Shown: piece after piece, positions 11,018-21,147 of the stretch
Layout of the letters: every line of letters begins with the position of its first letter
Numbering within the stretch: the first letter of the stretch is position 1
Assembly (NCBI GenBank): GCA_001725255.1
Contig: MEFV01000016.1
Location: forward strand, 42,005 to 106,004
Reading direction: 5' to 3'
Source of the DNA: Comamonas sp. SCN 67-35
GTDB taxonomy: Bacteria > Pseudomonadota > Gammaproteobacteria > Burkholderiales > Burkholderiaceae_C
DNA length: 64,000 nt
Notes under the pieces: model-generated
Told to the model about the DNA's origin: nothing
The model's database searches: none
The model's input: the letters and a program-made list of their open reading frames with translations, nothing else
Translations under genes and position numbers: made by a program

Positions 11018-12004
11018 ATGCAACAGTATTTGGACCTGGTTCGTCAGATTTTTGAGCAGGGGAGTTGGCAAAACAACCGCACGGGTGTTCGCACCCTCAG
11101 CGTTCCTGGCGCGATGCTCCGCTTCGACCTGCAGGCAGGTTTTCCAGCCATCACGACGAAGAAGCTGGCGTTCAAATCCGTCATGGGGGAACTGGTCGGC
11201 TTCCTGCGTGCATCGCGCAGCGCTGCTGATTTCCGCGCGCTGGGGTGCAAGGTGTGGGACCAGAACGCCAATGAGAATGCTCAGTGGCTGGCCAACCCCT
11301 ATCGCCTGCGCGAGGATGACTTGGGATCGGTGTATGGCGTCCAGTGGCGCCAGTGGCCCGCGTACAAGATCATCGACCCGATTCAGCCCCAGGGCGAGGC
11401 GCAAATTGCGGATGCTCTGGGCCGTGGCTTCCAACAAATTGGCGTTCTCGATGGGGCGGATGGCAAGCCCTCCGGCGTGCTGCTGTACAAGGCCGTGGAC
11501 CAGCTGCGGCAATGCCTGGACACCATCATCGAGGACCCTGGCAGCCGTCGCATTCTCTTTCACGGATGGAACTGGGCGCAGCTTGATGAAATGGCGCTCC
11601 CTCCCTGCCACCTGCTGTACCAGTTCCTGGTCAGCAAGGAGAAGAAGGAAATCTCGCTGTGCCTGTACATCCGGTCCAACGATGTCGGGCTTGGCACGGT
11701 GTTCAACGCTGCCGAGGGCGCGGCACTGCTGCACCTGGTGGGGCGCCTGACCGGTTACACGCCTCGCTGGTTCACGTATTTCATCGGGGATGCTCACATT
11801 TACGAAAATCATGTGGACATGCTCAAGGAGCAGCTCACACGCGAGCCTTATCCATTGCCGAAGCTTGTCCTGTCTGACCGCATACCCGACTACGCCGCCA
11901 CGGGCAGGTACGAGCCTGGGTGGTTGGAGAAGGTTGAGCCTTCCGACTTCTGGCTTGAGGGCTACCGGCACCATCCGCACATCTCTGCGCCGATGGCGGT
12001 TTGA
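11018..12004 (+). CDS. thyA: Thymidylate synthase, long divergent form
   Basis: This 328-aa protein has an upstream GGGGG ribosome-binding site. It carries the N-terminal [12 protein letters not shown], the active-site Cys in [11 protein letters not shown], the substrate-binding RSNDVGLG and FNAA segments, and HIYENH. ThyA methylates dUMP with methylene-tetrahydrofolate. It is about 60 residues longer than E. coli ThyA because of an insertion between the [11 protein letters not shown] region and the active site. By eye its GC content is lower than that of its neighbours, with many AT-ending codons, which could mean transfer. No dihydrofolate reductase gene is adjacent. Confidence 0.88.
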   Translation: MQQYLDLVRQIFEQGSWQNNRTGVRTLSVPGAMLRFDLQAGFPAITTKKLAFKSVMGELVGFLRASRSAADFRALGCKVWDQNANENAQWLANPYRLREDDLGSVYGVQWRQWPAYKIIDPIQPQGEAQIADALGRGFQQIGVLDGADGKPSGVLLYKAVDQLRQCLDTIIEDPGSRRILFHGWNWAQLDEMALPPCHLLYQFLVSKEKKEISLCLYIRSNDVGLGTVFNAAEGAALLHLVGRLTGYTPRWFTYFIGDAHIYENHVDMLKEQLTREPYPLPKLVLSDRIPDYAATGRYEPGWLEKVEPSDFWLEGYRHHPHISAPMAV

Positions 12005-12036
12005 CCCGGGCCGCGAACGGGGCGAGAGGTTATTTT

Positions 12037-12083
12037 TATATCAAATCAGGCTCTAGCGCTTATCTGACAGGCGCGAGCAGCTA
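12037..12083 (+). repeat. Interspersed short repeat, copy 2, supplying a stop codon
   Basis: The sequence runs ATATCAAATCAGGCTCTAGC, then GCTTATCTGACAG, then GCGCGAGCAGCTA. Its right end, read on the minus strand as TAGCTGCT, provides the TAG stop of the FAD oxidoreductase gene at 12081-12083. It shares block structure with copies at 1687, 16578, 42893 and 44570. Confidence 0.65.
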
Positions 12084-13508
12084 CGGTTTGGAGAGTACGC
12101 ATCCAGGATTCATCAGGCCCTGTGGATCGATCGCCTGTTTGATCGCGCGCATCATTGCCAGCGCAACGGGCGGCTCGTAGCGCTCGAGCTCGTGCACCTT
12201 GAGCTGACCCACGCCATGCTCGGCCGAGAACGAGCCGTCGAACCGAGCCACCGCGTCGTAGACGAGCTGGTTCACGCGCGCCTCCTGCTCGCACAAAAAG
12301 GTTTTGCCATTGTCGCCCTCAGGCGCCTGCACGTTGTAGTGCAGGTTGCCGTCGCCCAGGTGACCGAAGTTCACCAGCCGCACGCCGGGGATTTCGCGCT
12401 GCAGCAGCGCATCGGCGTGCTCGACGAAGGCCGGGATGCGCGAGGCAGCGATCGAGATGTCGTGCTTGATGTTCAGGCCCTCTTCGGCCTGCGCCAGCGG
12501 GATGCTCTCGCGGATGTGCCAGAGCTCGTGCGCCTGTGCCAGGCTTTCGGCCACCACGGCGTCCAGCACGCAGCCGTCTTCCAGCGCCACCTCCAGCAGA
12601 TGCTCGAAGCGCGCGCGCGCATGCGCCTCGCTTTCGCTGTCGGCGTTTTCCAGCAGCACGCAGTAGGGCGCATCCGTCATGCCGGCGAACGGCACGCGCA
12701 GCTGCGGCATGTGCCGCACCACGAGCGACAGCGCGAACTGCCCCATGACCTCGAAACCTGTGAGCGAGGCGCCCAGGTTCTGGTGCGCCAGGCCCAGCAG
12801 GCGCACGGCTGCTTCCATGGAGGGCACGGCGGCCCAGGCCGTGAGGTCGGCCACGGGTTTGGGAAAGAGCTTCATCGTTGCGGCAGTGATCACGCCGAGC
12901 GTGCCCTCGCTGCCGATGAAGAGGTGGCGCAGGTCGTAGCCGGTGTTGTCCTTGCGCAGGCCGGAAAGGCCGTTCCAGACTTCGCCCTGCGGCGTGACCA
13001 CTTCGAGGCCCAAGCACAGCTCGCGCGTGTTGCCGTAGCGCACCACCTGCGTGCCGCCGGCGTTGGTGCCCAGGTTGCCGCCCAGGGTGCACGAGCCCTC
13101 GGCCGCGAGCGAGAGGGGGAACAACAGCCCTTCCTTGTCGGCATATTCCTGCAGCGCCTGCAGGATGCAGCCCGCTTCCACCGTCACCGTGAGGTTGTCG
13201 CGGTCGATAGCGCGGATGCGGTTCATGCGCGCCAGGCTCAGGATGATCTGCGTGCCGCTGTCGTCCGGCGTAGCGCCCACTGAAAGGCCGGTGTTGCCGC
13301 CCTGCGGGATGATGGCCGTGCTAGTGGCAGCGCAGGCGCGCACCACGGCGGCGACTTCCTGCGTGTTGGCCGGGCGCACCACGGCCAGTGCCTTGCCCTT
13401 GCGGCGGCGGCGCCAATCCTGCTCCCAGGCAGTGAGGTCGCCTTCGGTGAGTACGTGGTCGCCGCCAACGATGGCGCGCAATTCGTCAAGGAGTGGGCTG
13501 GGGGTCAT
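12081..13508 (-). CDS. GlcD-like FAD-binding oxidoreductase
   Basis: The protein is about 475 aa if translation starts at MTPSPLLDELRAI; starts 4 or 6 codons upstream are also open and none has a clear ribosome-binding site. The N-terminal FAD_binding_4 domain (IIPQGGNTGLSVGA, GCTLGGNLGTNAGG-like segment, FIGSEGTLGVIT) is followed by a FAD-oxidase C domain with VNFGHLGDGNLHYN and GSFSAEHGVGQ. Relatives oxidise D-lactate, glycolate or D-2-hydroxyglutarate. The start overlaps the 3' end of the DUF2069 gene, so the two are probably cotranscribed. The TAG stop lies inside an interspersed repeat. Confidence 0.87.
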   Translation of the reverse strand: MTPSPLLDELRAIVGGDHVLTEGDLTAWEQDWRRRRKGKALAVVRPANTQEVAAVVRACAATSTAIIPQGGNTGLSVGATPDDSGTQIILSLARMNRIRAIDRDNLTVTVEAGCILQALQEYADKEGLLFPLSLAAEGSCTLGGNLGTNAGGTQVVRYGNTRELCLGLEVVTPQGEVWNGLSGLRKDNTGYDLRHLFIGSEGTLGVITAATMKLFPKPVADLTAWAAVPSMEAAVRLLGLAHQNLGASLTGFEVMGQFALSLVVRHMPQLRVPFAGMTDAPYCVLLENADSESEAHARARFEHLLEVALEDGCVLDAVVAESLAQAHELWHIRESIPLAQAEEGLNIKHDISIAASRIPAFVEHADALLQREIPGVRLVNFGHLGDGNLHYNVQAPEGDNGKTFLCEQEARVNQLVYDAVARFDGSFSAEHGVGQLKVHELERYEPPVALAMMRAIKQAIDPQGLMNPGCVLSKP

Positions 13509-13911
13509 GACTGGTTTCATCAACAAGATGCGCCGCGCGCTGGCGCAGGCGGATATGCATCACGCAGGCCGCGAAGAGCAGCAGGCTGAGCAGGATTTCG
13601 ATCAGCGCCAGCCACCGTATGGGGGGCGGGTCGCTCCAGGCGCGCACCACGCCCTCGGTGAAGTACAGCCACACCAGCAGGCTGACCCAGCGGTAGGTGT
13701 ACATGCGGCGCTTGAGCAGGCCCGCCAGCGGCAGCGCCAGCGGCAGCGCCTTGAGCGCGATCCATGAGCCGCCCGGGCGCAGCGGCGCCAGCCACAGTTC
13801 CCACGCCAGGCACAGCAGCATCAGCGCCATCAGGCTGGCCACGGCCAGGCGCTGGCTCAGCACCACCGGAGGAGGGGGCTGTACGGCGGAGGAAGGGGCG
13901 GCGGTCGGCAT
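13486..13911 (-). CDS. DUF2069 small membrane protein
   Basis: This 141-aa protein has about four membrane segments (around residues 25-42, 50-65, 74-92 and 101-120). Conserved DUF2069 features include the RRMYTYRW and YFTEGVVRAWSDPP motifs. The function is unknown. It is the promoter-proximal gene of a pair with the FAD oxidoreductase, whose start lies within its last codons. The start lies 30 bp from the divergent yihY-like gene, so a shared promoter region is very short. Confidence 0.8.
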   Translation of the reverse strand: MPTAAPSSAVQPPPPVVLSQRLAVASLMALMLLCLAWELWLAPLRPGGSWIALKALPLALPLAGLLKRRMYTYRWVSLLVWLYFTEGVVRAWSDPPPIRWLALIEILLSLLLFAACVMHIRLRQRAAHLVDETSHDPQPTP

Positions 13912-13941
13912 GGTCTGGAGAATCTGGGATCATACGAGGTG

Positions 13942-15207
13942 ATGAGAGTCACACGTGCCACCTTGCAACGGGCGTTTCGCCGCTTCGTGAATTTCCCCTG
14001 GCTCGGGGTGGCGCGGCTGCTGGCGGAGCGCTACCGTGAAGACCGGCTGGGGCAGACGGCAGCGAGCCTGACCTTCACCACGCTGCTGGCGCTCGTGCCC
14101 TTCGTGACCGTGGCGCTGGCGATTTTTTCGGCCTTCCCGATCTTCGGCGAGATGCAGGAGGTGCTGCAGCACTGGCTCACGCAGAGCCTGTTCCCCGAGA
14201 CGATCTCCAAGCCGGTGCTCGGCTATCTCACGCAGTTCGCCGCCAAGGCCAGTCGCCTTGGGGCCGTGGGCTTCTCGTTTCTCATCGTCACGGCGCTGGC
14301 GCTGATTCTCACGATCGATCGCACGCTCAACACCATCTGGCGCGTGCCGCGGCTGCGCCCGCTGGGCCAGCGCGTGCTGATCTACTGGGCTGCGACCACG
14401 CTCGGGCCGCTGGTGCTCGCCGGCGGCCTTGTGCTCACAGGTTTGGTGGCGTCGGCCGCGTCGCACAGCCTCAAAGGCACGCTGCCCGGCGGGGTGCAGT
14501 TCGTGTTTGCCACGATCGAATTCATGCTGCTGGCGGGCGGCATGTCCGCGCTCTACCACTACGTGCCGAATACGCCGGTGCGCTGGCGCCATGCGCTCGC
14601 CGGCGGGGTGTTCGTCGCGCTGGGCGTGGCCATCGCCAAGAAGGGGCTGGCGCTGTATCTGGCGTCCGTGCCCACCTATTCGGTGATCTACGGTGCGTTT
14701 GCCACGCTGCCCATCCTGCTGCTGTGGGTGTATCTGGCCTGGCTCATCGTGCTGCTGGGCGCCGTCATCGCGGCCTACTTGCCGCGCCTGCGCCATGCGT
14801 TGGCCCATGGCAAGGAAAAGCCCCAGGCGCCGTTCGCGCTCGCGGTGCAGGTGCTGCAGCAGTTGCATGCCGCTCGCGGCAACCCGCAGCACGGGCTGAC
14901 GGGCGCGCAGCTTGCGCTGGCGCTGCGCGTGGGGCAGCCGCAGCTCGCCGGTCCGCTTCAGGCGCTGCTGCAGCTCGATTGGATCGTTCAGGTCAATGAA
15001 GTGGCGGCCGGTGCGCGCGATCTTGCCGATGCGCGCTACCTGCTGCTGGCCGAGCCAGCGAGCACGGCCATGCACCCTCTGGTGCAGCGCCTGCTCATCG
15101 AGCGGGCCCCGCCGCTCGAGCGCTTCTGGGGCCAGACCGGGATGGATGTGCTCATGCTGGCGGACGTGCTGGAGCGCAAGACCCTCAGCGCGGGCTCAGC
15201 GCCTTGA
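13942..15207 (+). CDS. YihY/BrkB family inner-membrane protein
   Basis: This 421-aa protein starts at ATG 13942 with GAGGTG just upstream. It shows the YihY hallmark [20 protein letters not shown] near residue 40, six membrane segments to about residue 285, and a cytoplasmic C-terminal tail with a winged-helix-like segment. The family was once called ribonuclease BN or virulence factor BrkB, but the activity is unproven. Its last 23 bp overlap the end of mutS on the other strand. Confidence 0.88.
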   Translation: MRVTRATLQRAFRRFVNFPWLGVARLLAERYREDRLGQTAASLTFTTLLALVPFVTVALAIFSAFPIFGEMQEVLQHWLTQSLFPETISKPVLGYLTQFAAKASRLGAVGFSFLIVTALALILTIDRTLNTIWRVPRLRPLGQRVLIYWAATTLGPLVLAGGLVLTGLVASAASHSLKGTLPGGVQFVFATIEFMLLAGGMSALYHYVPNTPVRWRHALAGGVFVALGVAIAKKGLALYLASVPTYSVIYGAFATLPILLLWVYLAWLIVLLGAVIAAYLPRLRHALAHGKEKPQAPFALAVQVLQQLHAARGNPQHGLTGAQLALALRVGQPQLAGPLQALLQLDWIVQVNEVAAGARDLADARYLLLAEPASTAMHPLVQRLLIERAPPLERFWGQTGMDVLMLADVLERKTLSAGSAP

Positions 15208-17785
15208 GCTGATAGAGCGCATCCAGGGCCTCGCGCGGAGAGAGCTGGTCGGGGTTGATCTGGCCAAGCGCTGCCTCGACGGCGCTCGGCACCTGCATCG
15301 GCGGCTCGGGCGGCGGCGCGAACAAGTCCACCTGTCGCTGTGCCTGCTGCGCGCGCTCTTCCAGCGCTGCCAGGGCGTGGCGCGCGTGGTGCAGTACGCC
15401 CACAGGCATCCCGGCGAGCTTGGCCACCTGGATACCGTAGCTGCGGCTCGCGGGACCGGCCTGGATCTCGTGCAGAAAGACGATGTCCTGGCCGTTTTCG
15501 ACCGCGCCCACGTGCAGATTGATCGCATGCCGCGCCGTCGCGGGCAGCTCGGTCAGCTCGAAATAATGCGTGGCAAACAGCGTGAAGGCCTTGCTCTTGT
15601 CGTGCAAATGCGTGGCGATGCTGCCGGCCAGCGCCAAGCCGTCGAAGGTGCTGGTGCCGCGGCCGATCTCGTCCATCAGCACCAGGCTCTGCGGCGTGGC
15701 GGCGTGCAGGATTTGCGCGGCCTCCACCATCTCCAGCATGAAGGTCGATTGCGCGTTGGCCAGGTCGTCGGCCGCGCCGATGCGCGTGTGGATGGCGTCG
15801 ATGGGGCCCAGGCGGCAGCTCGCGGCCGGCACGTGGCTGCCCATGCTCGCCAGCAGCACGATGAGTGCCACCTGGCGCATGTAGGTCGACTTGCCACCCA
15901 TGTTGGGGCCGGTGATGATCTGCATGCGCTGGTTCGCGTGCAGGTGCGTGTGGTTGGGGATGAAGGCGCCGCTCGAGGTCTCTGCCAGGCGCGCCTCCAC
16001 CACGGGATGGCGCCCGCTTTCGATCTCGATGCACGGCTGTTCGGTGAATCGCGGCTCGCACCAGTTCAGCGTCAGCGAGCGCTCGGCCAGGCAACAGAGA
16101 ACATCGAGCCGCGCCAGCGCCTGCGCCACGCGCGTGAGCCGGGGCACATGCGGCTGCAGTTGCTCGAGCAGCTGCTCGTAGAGCCATTTTTCGCGCTGCA
16201 GCGCGCGCTCCTGGGCCGACAGCGCCTTGTCCTCGAAGGCCTTGAGCTCGGGCGTGATGAAACGCTCGGCGTTCTTCAGCGTCTGGCGGCGGCGGTAGTC
16301 GTCGGGCACCTTGCCCAAGTGGCTGCCGGTGACCTCGATATAGAAGCCGTGCACCTTGTTGAACTGCACACGCAGGTTGGGGATGCCGCTGCGCTCTCTT
16401 TCACGCGCCTCCAGGTCAAGCAGAAAGCCGTCGCAGTGGCTCTGAATGGCGCGCAGCTCGTCGAGCTCGGCATCAAAGCCGCTGGCGATCACGCCGCCCT
16501 CGCGCACCAGGGCCGAGGGCTCGGGGGCGATGGCCGAGCGCAGCAGCGCGGTCGATGCGGGAGGCGGCTGCACGTGTTCAAAAATTTGAGCCAAATAGGT
16601 CTCAAACCCTTTGTACGTATGCGCGAGCAGCTCTGTTTTTTCAAGTGTTTGGGTCAGCGCCACGAGCTCACGCGGGCGCACCTGTCTGAGTGCGATGCGC
16701 GCCGTGATGCGCTCCACGTCGGCCACACCCTTGAGCTCGGCGCGCAGCTTCTGCCATGCGCCGCCGCGCAGCTCCTGCGTGGCCGCCAGGCGCTGGCACG
16801 CCGCCGTGCGATCGCGCGCCGGTTCGAGCAGCCAGGTCCGCAGCAGGCGGCTGCCCATGCCGGTCATGCAGGTGTCGAGCAGCGAGAGCAGCGTGGGGGA
16901 TTCTTCCCCGCGCAGGGTGCGGGTCAGCTCCAGATTGCGCACGGTGCTCGCGGGCAGGCTGATCAGCGCCTCGCTGCGCTGCACCTGCACGCTGTGCAGG
17001 TGGGTGAGGCGTTGCCCCTGGGTGTGCTCGGCATACTGCAGCAGGGCACCGGCGGCGGCGTGGGCCTCGTGCAGATCCTGCGCTTCCCAGGCCGCGAGCG
17101 TGGCCGCGCCCAGGTGTTCGAGCAGCGTGCGCGCGCCCAGGGGGCCATCGAACTGCCAGTCCGGACGCGGCGTGATCGGGCAGGCCAGGGCGCCGCTGCT
17201 GTGCCCGTGCTGCAACAGCGCCTCGAAGCGCTGGGTGCAGCCGGCGCTGTAGATCAGCTCGCTCGGGCCGATGCGCGTGAGCCAGCCGGCGAGTTCGTCC
17301 AGCGCGCACTCGGCCAGAAACACCCGTCCCTGCATGACGGAAAGCCACGCCAGACCGCAGCGCCCCCGTTTGCCCTGGTGCACGGCCAGCAGCAGTGATT
17401 CGGCCTTCTCGCCCAGCAGCTCGCTGTCCGTCACCGTGCCGGGCGTGACCACGCGCACCACCTTGCGCTCGACCGGTCCCTTGGCGGCGCTGACATCGCC
17501 CACCTGCTCGGCAATCGCCACCGATTCGCCCAGCTTGATGAGCCGCGCCAGGTAATTCTCCAGCGCATGAAAGGGCACGCCCGCCATCACCACCGGCGCC
17601 CCGGCCGACTGCCCGCGCTGCGTGAGCGTGATGTCCAGCAGACGCGCGGCTTTTTCCGCGTCACCGTAGAAGAGCTCGTAGAAGTCGCCCATGCGATAGA
17701 GCAGCAGCGTGTCCGGGTACTGCGCCTTGAGGGCGAGGTATTGCGCCATCACTGGCGTATGCGCAGAAATCTCCATTTTTTTCAT
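15185..17785 (-). CDS. mutS: DNA mismatch repair protein MutS
   Basis: This 866-aa protein has the mismatch-binding Phe-X-Glu at FYE (Phe35, Glu37) in [13 protein letters not shown]. Connector and core domains follow, then the ATPase with Walker [10 protein letters not shown] (about residues 626-634), the Walker B region [16 protein letters not shown] and the ATHYFEL segment. MutS recognises base mismatches and recruits MutL. An interspersed repeat is incorporated in frame in the core domain (residues about 384-403), replacing rather than lengthening it. The 3' end overlaps the yihY-like gene by 23 bp. Confidence 0.96.
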   Translation of the reverse strand: MKKMEISAHTPVMAQYLALKAQYPDTLLLYRMGDFYELFYGDAEKAARLLDITLTQRGQSAGAPVVMAGVPFHALENYLARLIKLGESVAIAEQVGDVSAAKGPVERKVVRVVTPGTVTDSELLGEKAESLLLAVHQGKRGRCGLAWLSVMQGRVFLAECALDELAGWLTRIGPSELIYSAGCTQRFEALLQHGHSSGALACPITPRPDWQFDGPLGARTLLEHLGAATLAAWEAQDLHEAHAAAGALLQYAEHTQGQRLTHLHSVQVQRSEALISLPASTVRNLELTRTLRGEESPTLLSLLDTCMTGMGSRLLRTWLLEPARDRTAACQRLAATQELRGGAWQKLRAELKGVADVERITARIALRQVRPRELVALTQTLEKTELLAHTYKGFETYLAQIFEHVQPPPASTALLRSAIAPEPSALVREGGVIASGFDAELDELRAIQSHCDGFLLDLEARERERSGIPNLRVQFNKVHGFYIEVTGSHLGKVPDDYRRRQTLKNAERFITPELKAFEDKALSAQERALQREKWLYEQLLEQLQPHVPRLTRVAQALARLDVLCCLAERSLTLNWCEPRFTEQPCIEIESGRHPVVEARLAETSSGAFIPNHTHLHANQRMQIITGPNMGGKSTYMRQVALIVLLASMGSHVPAASCRLGPIDAIHTRIGAADDLANAQSTFMLEMVEAAQILHAATPQSLVLMDEIGRGTSTFDGLALAGSIATHLHDKSKAFTLFATHYFELTELPATARHAINLHVGAVENGQDIVFLHEIQAGPASRSYGIQVAKLAGMPVGVLHHARHALAALEERAQQAQRQVDLFAPPPEPPMQVPSAVEAALGQINPDQLSPREALDALYQLKALSPR
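16578..16636 (-). repeat. Interspersed short repeat, copy 3, inside mutS
   Basis: On the minus strand the segment reads AGCTGCTCGCGC, then AAGGGTTTGAGACCTATTTG, then GCTCAAATTTTTGA. These blocks match the intergenic copies near 12037 and 1687. It encodes [20 protein letters not shown], a stretch less GC-rich than the rest of mutS. No frameshift or stop is introduced. Confidence 0.6.
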
Positions 17786-18096
17786 TCAAATAAATCAACA
17801 ACGTAGAGATTTTTCGACGGCCTTCTGATGTGGTTGGGGTGTCATTCGGGCCATGTTCCGCGTGCTCTCCCAAGGACGCTGGAATTCTTGAAGAACTCCG
17901 TGGCTCTCCAGCGCCACGGCCCGGTACGCGGCTTCGCCCTGCATCGCCGCCACGAGCCCTGAAGTGCAGTGCTCCTGATGGACAGGGGAATCGGCGTTCA
18001 GGCTGACCGGCCGATGGTAGCGGTTTGCGACGGCTCAATGGCCTGCATGAACTGCCGGTAACTCAGCGACAATCACTTCAGAGGAGACCTTTGCAC
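17786..18096. other. Gap between mutS and ftsH with a possible small or relict ORF
   Basis: This 311-bp stretch contains the mutS promoter side and the ftsH leader (GAGGAG at 18081). On the minus strand an open frame from ATG 17944 to TGA 17795 encodes 49 residues (MQGEAAYRAVALESHGVLQE, then FQRPWESTRNMARMTP). Its first half has coding-like codon use. The frame stays open upstream of the ATG to about 18025. I do not recognise the protein; it may be the tail of a lost gene. Confidence 0.25.
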
Positions 18097-20076
18097 ATGC
18101 AGGCAAATGACGGCAAATCGGCCTCGAATCGGGGTCGTTCCCCGGACGGGAAGCGTATTCCGCCGCGCAGCAACTGGCTGGTGTTTTTCCTGCTGCTGGC
18201 GCTCAACTACTACCTCGCCGGCCTGTTCTTTCCCGGTTCGAAGGGGCCGGAGCCGATTTCCTACACCGTGTTCCGAGCCGAGCTGGCCAAGGACAATGTC
18301 GAGGCGATCCACACGAAAGGCGAATCGATCGAGGGCCAGTTCAAGACCGCCGTGCACCGGGCGGAGCCGGCAGCCGACGGCCAGCCGGCGCCCGCACCGC
18401 GCGAGGTCAAGAGCTTCACCACGATCCTGCCGGTGTTCGTCGATCCGGGCCTTGAAACCGAGTTGATCGAACGCGGCGTCGACATCCGGGCGACGCCGAT
18501 CCAGACGCAGGCCCACCCGCTGGTGACGCTGCTGTCGGCCTTCGGACCGGCGCTCTTGATCATCGGCATCTATGTCTGGCTCTTCCGCCGCGCCGCCAGG
18601 CAGGGGGGCGGCATGTTCAGCGGTTTCGGCGGCCTGGGCAAGAGCACCGCGCGGCGCTTCGACAAGGAGACCGAAACCAAGGTCACCTTCGACGACGTGG
18701 CCGGGATCGACGAAGCCGAGAACGAGCTGGTCGAGATCGTCGACTTCCTGAAGAACCCGGAAAAGTACACCCGTCTCGGCGGAGCCGCCCCCAAGGGCGT
18801 GCTGCTGGTCGGCGCGCCCGGCACCGGCAAGACGCTGCTGGCGCGCGCGGTGGCCGGCGAGGCCGGGGTGCCGTTCTTCTCGATGAGCGGCTCGGAATTC
18901 GTCGAGATGATCGTAGGCGTCGGCGCCGCGCGCGTGCGCGACCTGTTCAAGGAGGCGCGCAAGAACGCGCCGGCCATCGTCTTCATCGACGAGATCGACT
19001 CGATTGGCCGCGCCCGCGGCCAGTCGGTGATCGGCGGGGCGAGCGAGCAGGAGCAGACGCTGAACCAGATCCTGACCGAGATGGACGGTTTTTCCAGCCG
19101 CGAAGGGGTGATCGTGCTGGCCGCGACCAACCAGCCCGACGTGCTGGACAAGGCGCTGCTGCGTGCCGGGCGCTTTGACCGTCGTGTCGTCGTCAACCTG
19201 CCCGACAAGGCCGGCCGCGAGGCGATCTTCAAGGTCCATACGCGCAAGGTGCCGCTGGCCGAAGACGTCGACCTGGGTGACATCGCCCAGACGACGCCGG
19301 GTGTTTCGGGCGCCGATATCCGCAATCTGGTCAACGAAGCCGCGCTGCTGGCGGCGCGGCGGCAGCAGGACAAGGTCCATCACAAGGACTTCATCGATGC
19401 GCTGGAAAAGATCGTGCTGGGGCCGGAGCGCCCGATCATCCTGAGCGAGGCCGACAAGGAACGCATCGCCTATCACGAGGGCGGCCATGCCATCCTCGGA
19501 CTGGTCGTGGCCGGCGCCGACCCGGTCCATCGCGTCACCATCGTGCCGCGCGGGCAGGCGCTGGGCGTGACCTACCAGCGGCCGCTGACCGACCGCTACA
19601 ACTACCCGGAAGCCTATCTGCGCGCCAAGATCATCGGCACCCTCGGCGGCCGCGCGGCGGAGGAAATCGTCTACGGAACCAGGACCACCGGGGCCGAGAG
19701 CGACATCGAGCAGGCTTCCGGCATCGCCCGCCAGATGGTCACCCGCTGGGGCATGAGCGACCGGCTCGGCATGGTCCAGCTGGCGCCGCGCCAGAACGAC
19801 TGGACCGGCGGGGCGGGCGGCTTCATGGGACAAAAGCCCTACAGCGAGGAGACGGCGAAGCTGATTGACATGGAGGTTGGCCGCATCATCGAGGAATGCC
19901 ATGAAGAGGCGAAGCGCCTGCTGACCGAGCACCGCGGCGCGCTCGACGCCCTCGTCGCGGCGCTGATGCAGGAGGAGTCGCTGGACGAGAAGGAGATTCT
20001 GGCCGCGACCGGCCTGCCCCCCGCGCCGACCCTGCCGGACCGGCCGATCACGTCGGAGCCGGGCGTCTCGACTTGA
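18097..20076 (+). CDS. ftsH: Accessory FtsH-type membrane AAA+ zinc protease
   Basis: This 659-aa protein starts at ATG 18097 with GAGGAG ten bases upstream. Two membrane segments (about 27-46 and 142-165) flank a periplasmic domain. Walker A is GAPGTGKT (about 239-246), Walker B FIDEID (about 296-301), and the second region of homology contains RAGRFDRR. The zinc site is HEGGH (460-464) rather than the usual HEAGH. FtsH degrades membrane and regulatory proteins. There is no rlmE/folP neighbourhood typical of housekeeping ftsH, so this is probably an additional copy (inference), of the kind seen in stress-tolerance loci. Confidence 0.92.
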   Translation: MQANDGKSASNRGRSPDGKRIPPRSNWLVFFLLLALNYYLAGLFFPGSKGPEPISYTVFRAELAKDNVEAIHTKGESIEGQFKTAVHRAEPAADGQPAPAPREVKSFTTILPVFVDPGLETELIERGVDIRATPIQTQAHPLVTLLSAFGPALLIIGIYVWLFRRAARQGGGMFSGFGGLGKSTARRFDKETETKVTFDDVAGIDEAENELVEIVDFLKNPEKYTRLGGAAPKGVLLVGAPGTGKTLLARAVAGEAGVPFFSMSGSEFVEMIVGVGAARVRDLFKEARKNAPAIVFIDEIDSIGRARGQSVIGGASEQEQTLNQILTEMDGFSSREGVIVLAATNQPDVLDKALLRAGRFDRRVVVNLPDKAGREAIFKVHTRKVPLAEDVDLGDIAQTTPGVSGADIRNLVNEAALLAARRQQDKVHHKDFIDALEKIVLGPERPIILSEADKERIAYHEGGHAILGLVVAGADPVHRVTIVPRGQALGVTYQRPLTDRYNYPEAYLRAKIIGTLGGRAAEEIVYGTRTTGAESDIEQASGIARQMVTRWGMSDRLGMVQLAPRQNDWTGGAGGFMGQKPYSEETAKLIDMEVGRIIEECHEEAKRLLTEHRGALDALVAALMQEESLDEKEILAATGLPPAPTLPDRPITSEPGVST

Positions 20077-20210
20077 GACGCCCATCGTGCGACGATCGGT
20101 CACCGCATGCGATCCGCGAAGTGAACCTGCCGTGCGCGGTGCACCAAGCACTGCCCGTGGCGCTCGCTGCTGATCGGTTCCAACCCTCCTCCCGAGTTCA
20201 GGTGCTTTCC

Positions 20211-21101
20211 ATGTTCACTGGCCTCAGTGCTTTCCCGCTGACACCGCTGCGCGACGGCGCCGTCGATGAGGCCGCTTTCGCGCGCCTGCTCGAGCGGCTG
20301 GCTGCGGCCGGTGTCGATGGCATCTGCGCGCTCGGATCGACGGGCAACTACGCCTACCTCGATCTGGCCGAACGCAAGCGGGTGGCGCGGCTCGCCGTGC
20401 GGCACGCGGGTCATGTCCCGGTGATGGTGGGCATCGGCGCGCTGCGCACGCGCGACGTGCTCGAGCTGGCGGACGATGCACAGCGTGCCGGCGCACGCGC
20501 GGTATTGCTGTCGCCCATGTCCTATCAGAAGCTGTCGGATGAAGAGGTCTTCGGTCTCTATCAAACCGTCACGCAAGCTCTGTCGGTTCCACTGGTGGTG
20601 TACGACAACCCGGGCACGACGCACTTCGAGTTCAGCGACGCGCTGCACGGCCGCATCGCGCAGCTGCCGCAGGTCGCTTCCATCAAGATTCCGCCGGTGA
20701 GCCCGGATCCGGCAAGCGCCGCGGCGCGGATCGATCGCCTGCGCGCGCTCGTGCCGGCGCACGTGAGCATCGGCATCAGCGGCGACGCGGTCGCGGCCAC
20801 CGCGCTGCTGGCGGGCTGCACCGTCTGGTATTCGGTGATCGGCGGTCTGTTTCCCGTGACGGCGCTGGAAATCACCCGCGCCGCGCAGTCCGCTGACGCA
20901 GCGCTCGCGCATCGCCTGTCCGGACGTCTGCAGCCGCTGTGGGCGCTGTTTCGCCAGCACGGCAGCTTGCGCGTCGTCGCCACCGCCGCCGAGCTGCTCG
21001 GCCATGCGCCGGCGCCATGCCTGCCGCCGCCGCTGCGGGCCCTGCAGGGTGAGGACAGGCAGCGGCTCGCCGTGCTGCTCGCCCAATTGCAGCTCGATTG
21101 A
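20211..21101 (+). CDS. Dihydrodipicolinate synthase family (DapA-like) aldolase/lyase
   Basis: This 296-aa (beta/alpha)8 protein starts at MFTGLSAFPLTPLRDGAVDE. The family's GTTGE-type loop is GSTGNYAYL here, the catalytic tyrosine lies in VVYDNPG, and the Schiff-base lysine lies in VASIKIPPVS. These show a class I pyruvate-type aldolase fold. The altered GSTGN loop argues against true DapA, and a catabolic keto-acid aldolase is possible. It follows ftsH by about 135 bp and ends at a good bidirectional terminator. Confidence 0.83.
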   Translation: MFTGLSAFPLTPLRDGAVDEAAFARLLERLAAAGVDGICALGSTGNYAYLDLAERKRVARLAVRHAGHVPVMVGIGALRTRDVLELADDAQRAGARAVLLSPMSYQKLSDEEVFGLYQTVTQALSVPLVVYDNPGTTHFEFSDALHGRIAQLPQVASIKIPPVSPDPASAAARIDRLRALVPAHVSIGISGDAVAATALLAGCTVWYSVIGGLFPVTALEITRAAQSADAALAHRLSGRLQPLWALFRQHGSLRVVATAAELLGHAPAPCLPPPLRALQGEDRQRLAVLLAQLQLD

Positions 21102-21109
21102 ACATGAAA

Positions 21110-21129
21110 AAACCGCCCGAAGGCGGTTT
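21110..21129. terminator. Bidirectional intrinsic terminator
   Basis: The hairpin AAACCGCC-CGAA-GGCGGTTT lies between the convergent DapA-like and aminotransferase genes. An A tract precedes it on the plus strand, so it has a U run when read from the minus strand. Confidence 0.8.
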
Positions 21130-21147
21130 GCATGGGTGTTCGGGCGC

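Noticed and set aside
14912..17398. 828-codon open frame antisense to mutS
   Set aside because: Shadow of mutS overlapping the end of the yihY-like gene; no recognisable protein features.
18073..20151. 692-codon open frame antisense to ftsH
   Set aside because: A GC-rich shadow of ftsH with His/Arg/Gln-rich composition and no family features; the ftsH frame has all catalytic motifs.
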